A stretch of 13,250 nt of DNA from CAYLQD01 sp043819695 (GCA_043819695.1 JBDREM010000147.1:1-13250); one strand, 5' to 3'; shown: positions 1-8,246, numbered from the stretch's first letter. Numbers and translations: made by a program. Notes: a model not told the origin generated them from the letters alone.

Positions 1-81
1 CGGCCCGCGGGATATGCGGCTCTATCCTCTCCGGCCACGTCCCCGTCCGCGACGACGGCCCTCGGCCCGCGGGATATGCGG
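1..81. repeat. 19-bp direct repeat pair at the window edge
   Basis: The 19-mer CGGCCCGCGGGATATGCGG occurs at 1-19 and again, identically, at 63-81. Each copy can form a short CCCGC/GCGGG-type hairpin around GGATAT. The first copy abuts the window edge, so the array may continue to the left. No coding frame here looks real, and the function is unknown; a short dispersed palindromic repeat is the simplest reading. Confidence 0.6.
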
Positions 82-126
82 GTGCGGGGGCAGCATGCGG
101 CTCGATCACACCAGCCAACCAGCGAT

Positions 127-228
127 GTGTTCGTCTGAACGTCCAGACGAACACCTCCACACAATGCCTCCAGCGGCCGCATACTGTGGGTCTGGCAGGG
201 CGTTCGCCTGCACGAGGAGGCGAACAGC
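127..228. repeat. Two related hairpins with GTTCGYCTG arms
   Basis: Hairpin one has perfect 11-bp arms at 127-137 and 144-154 with a 6-nt loop. Hairpin two has 8-bp arms at 202-209 and 218-225 with an 8-nt loop. Over 28 aligned positions (128-155 against 201-228) they differ at eight. Two of those differences are the two sides of one stem pair (T-A in the first, C-G in the second), so pairing is kept. They are probably two copies of one small structured repeat. Neither has a U tract, so neither is an obvious intrinsic terminator. Confidence 0.5.
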
Positions 229-316
229 CGGTTCGGGCGAGATCGCCGCGACGGCAAAACTCCGTCGTCACACGTGAGACATACATGGGATTTTCCATTA
301 TCTATGCAGGGCTCAA

Positions 317-376
317 TAGGAGTAAGATTACGATTACGAGCGGAGCTCTGCGACACGGGCCGAGCCCCTTATGTTA
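317..376 (+). repeat. 60-bp dispersed repeat, copy 1
   Basis: This block matches the reverse complement of 8187-8246 with 4 mismatches in 60 and no gaps. It contains two GATTAC hexamers, a GAGC/GCTC mini-hairpin and a GGGC/GCCC hairpin, and ends in CCCCTTATGTTA. The second copy lies inside the 393-bp element at 7989-8381, so this is a module of that element family that has dispersed on its own or is the remnant of a decayed copy. Confidence 0.8.
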
Positions 377-409
377 CTGCCGTTGGCTGCACATCCTTTT
401 TGGAGAGGT

Positions 410-695
410 ACCTCTGCGGTCTCTGCGATGAAGTATCCGGGGTCGCGGGGGCAGATGTTTTTTTGCGAAACGAAGCCATTGTGGCGTAAGGTCTGTGACA
501 GCAAGGGATTGCATCGCCGGATCGGGAAATGTTCCGCGGTTCGCAGCGCCAATGGGTGCCGAATTCGAGGGCCTGGCGGAGGCCAACGGGTGTCGTTCGG
601 GACGGAATCGGGCACGGAGGCACGGAGGGGCCAAGTGTGCGCTGGGCGCAGGTTTCGGAGGAATCTCTCGCAGAGGGCGCAGAGATCGCGGAGAG
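410..695. repeat. Inverted CGCAGAG-type tracts
   Basis: The tract at 410-430 (CCTCTGCGGTCTCTGCGATG type) is an imperfect inverted copy of 668-695 (CGCAGAGGGCGCAGAG type). Between them, 611-628 holds a tandem GGCACGGA repeat. The same kind of tract forms both arms of the foldback at 7997-8190. These look like decayed arms of small foldback elements rather than genes. Confidence 0.5.
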
Positions 696-838
696 GGCAT
701 GGCGGAGGAAATGGGTTCGTTTCGCAACACGGCCTCTCGTGGCAATGGAACGGCGCGGGAAGGGCGCGGGCGGGATCTGCGGCTTGTTTTGGGGCTGCGG
801 GATCGGGTAAGTTTTTCTGGATTTCCGGATACTGTGTC

Positions 839-866
839 TTGACAGGCGGGAATTTCGTGTTATACT
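839..866 (+). promoter_or_regulatory. Extended -10 sigma-70-type promoter of the 16S rRNA gene
   Basis: A consensus -35 TTGACA (839-844) is followed after 16 bp by -10 TATACT (861-866), preceded by an extended -10 TG at 858-859. The expected transcript starts near 873 and gives a leader of about 215 nt before the 16S gene. It is the best promoter in the upstream region and is correctly placed relative to boxA. Confidence 0.75.
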
Positions 867-906
867 TCCTGATGGCTTACGCGGGAGCGCGTGGGCAATG
901 TAGTTT

Positions 907-920
907 TGTTCTTTGACAAT
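907..920 (+). promoter_or_regulatory. boxA-like antitermination site in the rRNA leader
   Basis: The sequence TGTTCTTTGACAAT closely resembles the boxA element (TGCTCTTTAACA type) that binds NusB/S10 in rRNA leaders and lets RNA polymerase resist premature termination. It lies about 35 nt after the predicted transcription start and about 170 nt before the 16S gene, the usual place for boxA. The rest of the leader (921-1087) shows no coding potential. Confidence 0.7.
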
Positions 921-1087
921 CGAGTTCGAGCGTGCAGCGTTGACGAGTGTGGAGCTTCGTGCGTCCCATTCCGGGATGCGGAACTCAATTTATCTTGCCG
1001 TGGTTCGTGCCGTTTCGGCGGTGCGTGCCGCGGTTGGTATCGCTTCATGTTATCGAGTTCCGTCGGGCTTGCCTGGCGGATGAGATA

Positions 1088-2642
<1,555 letters not shown>

Positions 2643-2733
2643 CTAAGGATGACCTGGACGCGCCGCGATGGTGACGTCGCGACGTGTAAAGTCAGCGCAC
2701 CCCGATGCGCCGCACGCCGCTCGATTGCTCAAG

Positions 2734-2770
2734 AAAAAAAGGCCGCCGAATCCGTTCGGCGGCCTTTTTT
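2734..2770. terminator. Bidirectional intrinsic terminator after 16S
   Basis: A perfect 10-bp GC-rich stem (2741-2750 with 2755-2764) closes a TCCG loop, with seven A on the left and TTTTTTC on the right. It therefore has terminator form in both directions. It lies about 90 nt after the 16S 3' end and before tRNA-Ile, so the 16S transcript should end here. Confidence 0.85.
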
Positions 2771-2791
2771 CTGCGCCAGGGGCCGACGAAC

Positions 2792-2820
2792 TTGACAGGC
2801 GAGGCAGTTTCAAGTCTAAT
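2792..2820 (+). promoter_or_regulatory. Promoter for tRNA-Ile
   Basis: A perfect -35 TTGACA (2792-2797), a 17-bp spacer and -10 TCTAAT (2815-2820, one mismatch to consensus) lie directly downstream of the terminator and about 90 nt before the tRNA. This suggests that the tRNA is transcribed independently of the 16S gene. Confidence 0.6.
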
Positions 2821-2911
2821 GTCTCACGTTGAAAGTTGGCCGGCCGCCTGTTCTCTCTTCACGATCGTTCAACATTCAACACAGACCTTGAAAGCTTGGA
2901 CTGTTGTTCAC

Positions 2912-2988
<77 letters not shown>

Positions 2989-3036
2989 GCCTTCGCTGGC
3001 AAGCCAGCTTCGGCATTTCCGGCAGCGGCGACACAC

Positions 3037-3064
3037 TTGCGCGCTCCACCGATTTGTGTATGAT
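3037..3064 (+). promoter_or_regulatory. Candidate promoter of the 3101-5609 gene cluster
   Basis: TTGCGC (3037-3042), 16 bp, then TATGAT (3059-3064). The -10 is good and the -35 weak. A start near 3071 would leave about 30 nt of leader before the ATG at 3101, which also argues against translation from the in-frame ATG at 3056. Confidence 0.4.
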
Positions 3065-3100
3065 ACCATCAGAGACCCTCCCCTCTTCGAGGTCACGAAA

Positions 3101-4000
3101 ATGCTCCGGCTCTACCGGATCCTTTTCCCCGCGCTCATCGTCCTCGGTCAATTCGCCGCGGCTGCGGAAAAGCAAGATGCGAAGCTCCAGCCCATCGCAT
3201 ACGCCAAGCCGCTCAAGATCGCGGACCTTGCCAACCAGAAGATCACCGAGAGCAGCGGCCTCGCCGCAAGCCGCCGAACGAAGGACGCGTTCTGGACGCA
3301 TAACGATTCGGGCGGCCGCCCGCGCATCTACGCCTTCAATGCGAAGGGCGAAGACCTCGGCACGTTCGACATCACCGGCGCCCAGGCCGCCGACTGGGAA
3401 GACATGGCGTCCGCCACCATCGGCAAGACGCCGTACCTCCTGCTGGGCGACGTCGGCGACAACAACGCCCGCCGCAAGACCTGCACCATTTACCTGGTCA
3501 AAGAGCCCACACTGCCGGCCGGGAAGAAGCCGGTGACCGGCAAGATCAATGTGGCAAAGACCATCCGCTTCGAGTACGCCGACGGCCCGCACAACTGCGA
3601 ATCGATCGCCATCGACCCGGCCACGCGGACCATATACCTCGTCAGCAAGACCGCACTGCCGGCCTGCAAGGTCTACGCGCTGCCGATCCCGAGGGGCGAG
3701 CGGCTCGCGACCGCGAACCCCGTCGCCGTGCTCAAGATCCCGATCACGACCGCGATGGACATCTCGCCCGACGGACTCCGCTGCATCGTGCTCACATACG
3801 GCCACGCATACGAGTACGCCCGCAAACCCGACGAGAAATGGAAGGACGCGTTCGGCCGCGAGCCGCGCGAGATCAAGATGCCCGGCCGCGCACAGGGCGA
3901 ATCAATCTGCTACGGCTCCGACGGCAAGACGCTCTACCTCACGAGCGAAAAACTCCCCACGCCGCTCTGGGAGGTGCCGGCCGTCGTCGGCGACAACTAG
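3101..4000 (+). CDS. Exported beta-propeller-like protein, function unknown
   Basis: A 299-residue protein. I chose the ATG at 3101 because residues 1-22 form a signal peptide (basic start, hydrophobic core, AAAA before EKQ), a GAGGT ribosome site lies about 8 nt upstream, and the candidate promoter overlaps the earlier in-frame ATG at 3056. The mature part shows blade-like repeats: ESSGLAASRR (50-59) then WTHNDSGGRPRIYAF, ADWEDMA (97-103), LLLGDVGDNN (113-122), NCESIAIDPATRTIYLVSK (165-183), AMDISPDGLR (218-227) and GESICYGSDGKTLYLTSE (266-283). The acidic D/N-rich turns resemble calcium-binding or esterase/phytase-like propellers. I infer an envelope or periplasmic propeller; no catalytic activity can be assigned. 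It heads a same-strand cluster with the next three genes. Confidence 0.8.
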   Translation: MLRLYRILFPALIVLGQFAAAAEKQDAKLQPIAYAKPLKIADLANQKITESSGLAASRRTKDAFWTHNDSGGRPRIYAFNAKGEDLGTFDITGAQAADWEDMASATIGKTPYLLLGDVGDNNARRKTCTIYLVKEPTLPAGKKPVTGKINVAKTIRFEYADGPHNCESIAIDPATRTIYLVSKTALPACKVYALPIPRGERLATANPVAVLKIPITTAMDISPDGLRCIVLTYGHAYEYARKPDEKWKDAFGREPREIKMPGRAQGESICYGSDGKTLYLTSEKLPTPLWEVPAVVGDN

Positions 4001-4028
4001 GTCCCGATGAAGGGGGGGTGAGAAAGAA

Positions 4029-4634
4029 ATGACCAAACGAGAAGTTGCGTCGCTCGCGTTCACGATCGCGGGTGTCTATGCGCTCATCGAAGCGTGCAAG
4101 TACCTCACGCTCTTTGGCACGCTCCTGCAGGCATTGAGCCGGGAGGCGGTGAGCGGCGGAAGCGTTGATTTGACCATGCGACCCTTCCCCTTGATTGTGG
4201 CGCACCTGCCGCTTCCCGTGCTTGCCGCAGTGGGGTACTTCCTTATCACTCGAGGCGGAAGGTTCGCCGCAAAACTGTCCCCCGACACGGACACGCAGAG
4301 CCAGGCGCCGTGTGCGGGCCTCGAACTTGCCACGATGGTGTTCGCGGCGGCGGGCGTGATCTTGGCGGCCGCTGCACTACCGGCCTTCCTCGCGCAGTTC
4401 GCATCGTTCTTCAGCCGCTTCACCCGCAGTCCGATCCACGTGGCCGGGAGTCTCGTCGGCTTGATCGGAGTAACGGCCAGAATGGCGCTCGGCCTGGCTC
4501 TCTTGTTCTGGGCGAAGCCCATTGCGCAATGGTGGAGCTCCTTTTCCGCTCCGAAATGGATCGATATGCAATGGCAAAAGGTCCGCCCACTTTCGGGTGT
4601 CCGCGAAGACGACCCCACTGACACAGAAGGGTGA
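4029..4634 (+). CDS. Four-helix integral membrane protein, function unknown
   Basis: A 201-residue protein that I do not recognise. Four hydrophobic segments are visible at about residues 7-36, 54-74, 100-126 and 137-162, joined by short polar loops, with a hydrophilic acidic tail (about 187-201, ending EDDPTDTEG). The purine-rich stretch just before the ATG (GAAGGGGGGGTGAG, about 4008-4021) can serve as ribosome site. It starts 28 nt after the propeller gene and ends only 6 nt before the glyoxalase-like gene, so it is probably co-transcribed with both. There are no motifs for a transporter, sensor or enzyme. Codon and base composition match the neighbours, so there is no sign of recent transfer. 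Confidence 0.8.
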   Translation: MTKREVASLAFTIAGVYALIEACKYLTLFGTLLQALSREAVSGGSVDLTMRPFPLIVAHLPLPVLAAVGYFLITRGGRFAAKLSPDTDTQSQAPCAGLELATMVFAAAGVILAAAALPAFLAQFASFFSRFTRSPIHVAGSLVGLIGVTARMALGLALLFWAKPIAQWWSSFSAPKWIDMQWQKVRPLSGVREDDPTDTEG

Positions 4635-4640
4635 TCGTCA

Positions 4641-5045
4641 ATGACCAAAGCACTCGCACACGTTTGCTTCCACGTCCGTGATCTCGACGACTCGATCGCG
4701 TTCTACACCGACAAGCTCGGCCTCGAACACGCGTTCGACCTGAACGGCGACGACGGGAACCGGCTCGGCTCGTATCTCCGCGTCGGCGGCCGCAGCTTCA
4801 TCGAGCTCTTCCCGGGAGAGATTCGCGAAAAGGCCGAAGGCCAGTCCTACGCGCACCTCAGCATCGAGGTCGACGACATCGATGCCGCCGTCGCCGGCCT
4901 CCGGGCGAAGGGGATCGAGGTCACCGACCCCGTCCTGGCAATCGACCACAACTGGCAGGCGTGGTTGACAGACCCCGACGGCAACTCCATCGAGCTGCAT
5001 TGCTACACGCCCGAGAGCGATCAGTTCCGGCTGCTCGGCGAATAA
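4641..5045 (+). CDS. Glyoxalase I / VOC-family metalloenzyme
   Basis: A 134-residue vicinal-oxygen-chelate protein of the glyoxalase I type. It has the paired beta-alpha-beta-beta-beta layout. The start AHVCFHVRDLDDSIAFYTDKLG aligns with glyoxalase I, and all four expected metal ligands are present: His7, Glu55 (RSFIELF), His72 (AHLSIEV) and Glu118 (GNSIELH). LTDPDGNSIELH (109-120) is the typical second-module ending. Glyoxalase I isomerises the methylglyoxal-thiol hemithioacetal to lactoyl-thiol in the cytoplasm. Other VOC enzymes keep the same ligands, so the substrate is inferred. It lies 6 nt after the membrane protein gene and 45 nt before the DUF2284 gene. Confidence 0.88.
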   Translation: MTKALAHVCFHVRDLDDSIAFYTDKLGLEHAFDLNGDDGNRLGSYLRVGGRSFIELFPGEIREKAEGQSYAHLSIEVDDIDAAVAGLRAKGIEVTDPVLAIDHNWQAWLTDPDGNSIELHCYTPESDQFRLLGE

Positions 5046-5090
5046 CGCTCGCACACCCCGCGTCCGGGACAAACGGGAGGCGCGAACACG

Positions 5091-5609
5091 ATGGCGAAGA
5101 AGAAGAAGGCGCCGGCGCGGAACGCTCTCGTGCGTGCGGCGCTCGACAAGGGCGCGCTCGGTGCGAAGGTCATTGATCCGGCAACGGTCGAGACCGGCGA
5201 ATGGGTCCGGTGGAAATGCCAGTTCGGCTGCGGCGGATTCGGCTCGAGCCTCGTCTGCCCGCCCCACTCGCCCAAGCCGGCCGAGACGCGCAAGCTGCTC
5301 GACGGCTACAAGAACGGCGTCCTGTTCGAGTCGTCGCTCGGCGAGACTAAGAAGATCGCGGCCGAGCTCGAGCGCGAGCTGTTCCTCGCCGGCCACTACA
5401 AGGCGCTCGGCCTCGGCGCCGGGCCGTGCCAGTTGTGCGAGTCGTGCGCGTTCGACGACGGCTGCCGCCATCCCTGCGAGGCGCGGCCCGCGATGGAGGC
5501 CTGCGGCATCGACGTCTACGCCACCGCGCGAAAGCACGGCTTCACCATCGACGTCGTCCGCTCGCACGACGACCCGCAGCACTACTTCGGCCTCGTGCTC
5601 GTGGAGTGA
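5091..5609 (+). CDS. DUF2284 family cysteine-rich metal-binding protein
   Basis: A 172-residue protein with a Lys-rich start (MAKKKKAP) and nine cysteines in two groups. The first is C43-x3-C47-x8-C56-PP in a CQFGCGGFGSSLVCPP context. The second is C113-x2-C116-x2-C119-x5-C125-x3-C129-x8-C138, ending in ARPAMEACGIDV. This arrangement is typical of DUF2284 (predicted metal-binding) proteins. The spacing suggests Fe-S or zinc binding, but the biological role of the family is not established. A GGGAGG ribosome site (5075-5080) sits 10 nt before the ATG. It is the last gene of the plus-strand cluster and is followed by the mobile element at 5719. Confidence 0.88.
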   Translation: MAKKKKAPARNALVRAALDKGALGAKVIDPATVETGEWVRWKCQFGCGGFGSSLVCPPHSPKPAETRKLLDGYKNGVLFESSLGETKKIAAELERELFLAGHYKALGLGAGPCQLCESCAFDDGCRHPCEARPAMEACGIDVYATARKHGFTIDVVRSHDDPQHYFGLVLVE

Positions 5610-5718
5610 TTCGGGTTCCGAATCGTCCGCCCGCTTCTTTCGTTTTGCCATTCGATGCTCCGTAACACTTCAGCCAAGAGAAGCGGCGGAAAGCGGGGAC
5701 AACCGACGGGGTGGCAGT

Positions 5719-5846
5719 GGGGCTGTTGAAAAAGTCCGCCCGCTCACAGAGCGGGCCTACAAGGAGCCGCAGGACGCCGCGAAAGGGTCGTTCCTGTAGG
5801 CCGACTTTGTAAGTCGGCGGTTTCTTGCACGTTTTTCAACAGCCCC
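5719..5846. mobile_element. 128-bp non-autonomous element (MITE-like) with nested REP pair, copy 1
   Basis: The ends are a perfect 15-bp inverted repeat, GGGGCTGTTGAAAAA at 5719-5733 and its complement at 5832-5846. A perfect 5-bp direct repeat GCAGT flanks it at 5714-5718 and 5847-5851, which is the mark of transposition. Inside are two 25-nt REP-like hairpins in inverted orientation (5736-5760 and 5796-5820). Both have the frame GTAGGCC, stem, TGT loop, stem, GGCGG, but their stem sequences differ. There is no coding capacity, so a transposase elsewhere must move it. It is about 95% identical (6 differences in 128) to the copy at 10996-11123. It lies between convergent genes and its hairpins might help to end transcription. 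Confidence 0.9.
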
Positions 5847-5913
5847 GCAGTCCCCGTTTTCCGGTCGCACCCTATGAGATGCAGGCGTAGCGGTGACGCG
5901 GGAGGAACGGCGT

Positions 5914-6651
5914 TCAGAAGCCGTCTTCCAGCGGCTTCGGCTCAGGCTTTGAGTTGGGGTTTGGCTTGGGTTCCGATTCAGGTTTGGGCTCTGGCTTTGG
6001 CTCCTCCTCGAGCTTGGGCGGAGCGCTGAACACGATGATACCCTTCTCGGCGTAGGCCGTTCTTCCGACGAGCAGAGCGACGTACTTCAGCGCCGCGTCT
6101 CCCCGGACGTTCTTCAGTTCGAGCGTCAGGCGCTCGTCCTTCTCGCCGCCGCCGGGCGCCACCCAGATGTTGACCTCGAGGTCCTTCCGCAGGAGGGCGG
6201 CCGCGTCTCGCAGCGGCGTGTCGATCATGGTGAACGTGGTGCGGCGTTTCAGGCTCTCGTGCAGGTTGCCGTCGAGCGTGTGCGGCGCGCCGACCTGCCT
6301 GACCCGGCCGATGAACTCAGGATAGCCGACGGAGACGATGCCGTCGGCCTGCGAGCACATCGCGCCCATCTCCTTCGCAAGGAACTGGAGCACGTTCGAA
6401 CACGACATGTCGGTGAGGGTGATCGTCAGCTTCGGGTTCTTCTCTCGCAGGGCCGGGTCGACCACGCCGTCGAAGTTGCAGTCGGCGCGGAGCGCCGCGA
6501 ACGCGTCGAGGAAGGGCGCCGCGGCGAGTTTGCACGTGACCTTTTTCGCGAGCCTCTTGGACAATGGCGGCAACTTCTTCGGCTGCGCCGCCGCCAACGC
6601 GGGCGACGCGGCGGCAAGAACGAGAGTCAGGGCGATCAGGGCCTTCTTCAT
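5914..6651 (-). CDS. Exported protein with two STN-like domains and a Pro/Lys/Glu-rich tail
   Basis: A 245-residue protein. The start at 6651 (MKKALIALTLVLAAASPALA) gives a clean signal peptide. The longer in-frame start at 6714 would place the coding region over the promoter at 6686-6714 and bury the signal peptide, so I rejected it. After a basic linker come two repeats resembling the short secretin/TonB N-terminal (STN) fold: about 38-110 (LTITLTDMSCSNVLQFLAKEMG, then an IVSVG strand) and about 138-210 (DTPLRDAAALLRKDLEV, then LTLELKNVRGDAALKYVALLVG and IIVFSAPP). Residues 215-240 are a low-complexity EPKPEPKP-type tail ending LEDGF. STN domains are protein-protein modules in envelope secretion or uptake systems; here they occur without a secretin or TonB barrel, so the role is unknown. 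Confidence 0.8.
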   Translation of the reverse strand: MKKALIALTLVLAAASPALAAAQPKKLPPLSKRLAKKVTCKLAAAPFLDAFAALRADCNFDGVVDPALREKNPKLTITLTDMSCSNVLQFLAKEMGAMCSQADGIVSVGYPEFIGRVRQVGAPHTLDGNLHESLKRRTTFTMIDTPLRDAAALLRKDLEVNIWVAPGGGEKDERLTLELKNVRGDAALKYVALLVGRTAYAEKGIIVFSAPPKLEEEPKPEPKPESEPKPNPNSKPEPKPLEDGF

Positions 6652-6685
6652 TTTCTTCGCCTCGGCCGACAGAGCGCTCGAATGC

Positions 6686-6714
6686 AGTATAGCGGCGGCG
6701 CCCTGTGGCTGCAA
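6686..6714 (-). promoter_or_regulatory. Promoter of the STN-like gene
   Basis: On the minus strand, -35 TTGCAG (6709-6714), a 17-bp spacer and -10 TATACT (6686-6691). The transcript would start near 6679, about 28 nt before the ATG at 6651. It supports the shorter start of the gene. Confidence 0.55.
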
Positions 6715-6749
6715 GACTCGGCGCCCCGCGCCGTTGCCTGCCTTTTATG

Positions 6750-6778
6750 TTGCGGCGTATGAGCGCCCCGGGTAGAAT
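6750..6778 (+). promoter_or_regulatory. Promoter of the DapA-like gene
   Basis: TTGCGG (6750-6755), a 17-bp spacer and TAGAAT (6773-6778). A start near 6785 leaves about 35 nt of leader containing the AGGAG ribosome site at 6809-6813. It is arranged back to back with the promoter at 6686-6714 in a 168-bp intergenic region. Confidence 0.5.
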
Positions 6779-6819
6779 GTGCCGCGGGCCTCACGTGTCC
6801 CCGTTCACAGGAGCAAGAG

Positions 6820-7878
6820 ATGCCACGAATGAGCCTTGCGGGCGCCCACACGGCGCTCGTCACACCGCTTCTCCCCGACGGGTCGGTCGACTGGGCCGGC
6901 TACAAGAAGAACCTGGCTTTCCAGGTCGGCCAGGGGATCTCGGGCCTGCTGCCGGTGGGCACGACGGGCGAATCGCCCACGCTGAGCTGGGATGAGCACA
7001 ACGAAGTCATCGACACCGCGATTCGCGCCGGCAAGGGCAAGTGCGTTGTCATGGCCGGGACGGGCAGCAACTCGACGGCCGAGGCGCTCCGCGCCAGCGA
7101 GCACGCCGCCCGAATGGGAGCCGACGCGCTCCTGCTGGTCGAGTGCTACTACAACGGCCCGTCGTCGCTCGAACTCCGCCGCGAGTACCACGGCACGATC
7201 GCGGCCGCATGCCCCGAGTGCACCGTGATCCCGTACATCATCCCCGGCCGGACCGGCACGGCGATGTCGCCCGAGGACCTCGCCATCCTCGCCGCCGAAC
7301 ATCCGAACGTCACGGCCGTCAAGGAGGCGACCGGCGACATCGAGCGCATGGCCGTCACCCGCGGCCTCGTCGGCGACGACTTCGACATAATGTCCGGCGA
7401 CGACGGCATCACGCGCGACATCATGCTCGACGAGCGCGTCCGCGCGAACGGCGTGATCTCCGTCGTCAGCAACGTCGCGCCCGCAGCCGTGGCCGAGATG
7501 GCCCGCGCTGCCCTCGAAGGCGACATCGTGCGCACGAACGAAATCCACGACGCGCTCGAACCGCTGTTCGACATCGTCACCGTCGCCGCCGAGAACGAAC
7601 GCCGAATGCCCGACGGCTCGACGCGGACGGTCAAGGACAAGTTCCGCAACCCGCTTGCCATCAAGGCGCTGATGAACGCGCTTGGTATGCCGGCCGGGCC
7701 CGCCCGCCAGCCGCTCGGCAAGATGACAGAGAGCGGGCTGGGCATCGTGCGGGCCGCCGCCCGGGTTGTGTGGCAGAGCAACTCGTGGATCCTCGAGCCG
7801 ATCGGCGACGCGTACGGCGTCGACGTGGCCGAACGCATCGAGGACGACGCCTGCTGGCAGGGGTTGGCGTACGAGTAG
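6820..7878 (+). CDS. DapA-family (dihydrodipicolinate synthase-like) lyase
   Basis: A 352-residue TIM-barrel lyase of the DapA / N-acetylneuraminate lyase superfamily. These enzymes form a Schiff base between a lysine and pyruvate; true DapA condenses pyruvate with aspartate semialdehyde for lysine and diaminopimelate synthesis. Key residues seen: GTTGE (47-51), Tyr110-Tyr111 in CYYNGPS, Tyr139 and Arg144 in PYIIPGRTG, the Schiff-base Lys168 in TAVKEATGD, and SGDDG. The usual YNVPxRTG motif reads YIIPGRTG, so its Asn is replaced. The protein is about 50-60 residues longer than typical DapA (about 290-300); the extra is mainly C-terminal (about 300-352, ending CWQGLAYE). The AGGAG at 6809-6813 supports the start. 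With no lysine-pathway gene nearby, another 2-keto-acid aldolase activity is possible. Confidence 0.85.
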   Translation: MPRMSLAGAHTALVTPLLPDGSVDWAGYKKNLAFQVGQGISGLLPVGTTGESPTLSWDEHNEVIDTAIRAGKGKCVVMAGTGSNSTAEALRASEHAARMGADALLLVECYYNGPSSLELRREYHGTIAAACPECTVIPYIIPGRTGTAMSPEDLAILAAEHPNVTAVKEATGDIERMAVTRGLVGDDFDIMSGDDGITRDIMLDERVRANGVISVVSNVAPAAVAEMARAALEGDIVRTNEIHDALEPLFDIVTVAAENERRMPDGSTRTVKDKFRNPLAIKALMNALGMPAGPARQPLGKMTESGLGIVRAAARVVWQSNSWILEPIGDAYGVDVAERIEDDACWQGLAYE

Positions 7879-8186
7879 GCTGTGTCTGACAAGCCGGCGT
7901 GCGGATGGGCACACGTGACGGCAGCCCTTTCTGTGGCCGGCAGAACGGGATCGATACGTATCCCCGGAACGCAATGATGATTTGTCAGCAATGGCACTAA
8001 CACTACAACGCTGTTTTCTTCACCGCAGAGGACGCAAAGTACGCAGAGCAAAGACATTATGAAATGTGCCGAAAGCGCCCGCCGACACACCGGGCACACT
8101 TCCTGCGGGTCGTACAACTTCTTTGTTTTTCGATTGTTCTCTGCGATCTCCGCGACCTCGGCGGTTAATTTCTAGCGTTGTCGTGC

Positions 8187-8246
8187 TAACATAAGGGGCA
8201 CGGCCCCGGTTGCAGAGCTCCGCTCGTAATCGTAATCTTACTCCTA
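8187..8246 (-). repeat. 60-bp dispersed repeat, copy 2
   Basis: The reverse complement of this block matches 317-376 at 56 of 60 positions without gaps. The GGGGC/GCCCC hairpin is longer here than the GGGC/GCCC in copy 1. It lies inside the 393-bp element and overlaps the left arm of the GATTAC foldback. Confidence 0.8.

Larger units (their letters stand above)
1..838. other. Gene-free region upstream of the 16S promoter
   Basis: No reading frame here has a plausible ribosome site, domain or protein-like composition; the open frames overlap on both strands and read as low-information arginine-rich or glycine-rich sequence. What can be seen is repeat material: the 19-bp direct repeat (1-81), the paired hairpins (127-228), one copy of a 60-bp dispersed repeat (317-376), and degenerate CGCAGAG-type tracts (410-430, 611-628, 668-695). 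It looks like a decayed landing zone for small non-coding elements. Confidence 0.6.

Noticed and set aside
371..916. Possible gene of 181 codons upstream of 16S
   Set aside because: Low-information composition, no ribosome site, and it crosses the rRNA promoter and repeat tracts.
3056..3100. Longer start of the exported propeller protein at 3056
   Set aside because: It would place 15 residues in front of a clear signal peptide and overlap the -10 of the candidate promoter; the ATG at 3101 has a ribosome site.
6652..6714. Longer start of the STN-like protein at 6714
   Set aside because: It overlaps the TTGCAG-17-TATACT promoter and buries the signal peptide 21 residues in.
6805..7974. 389-codon minus-strand open frame opposite the DapA-like gene
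   Set aside because: Codon-bias shadow; the plus frame holds all catalytic motifs.
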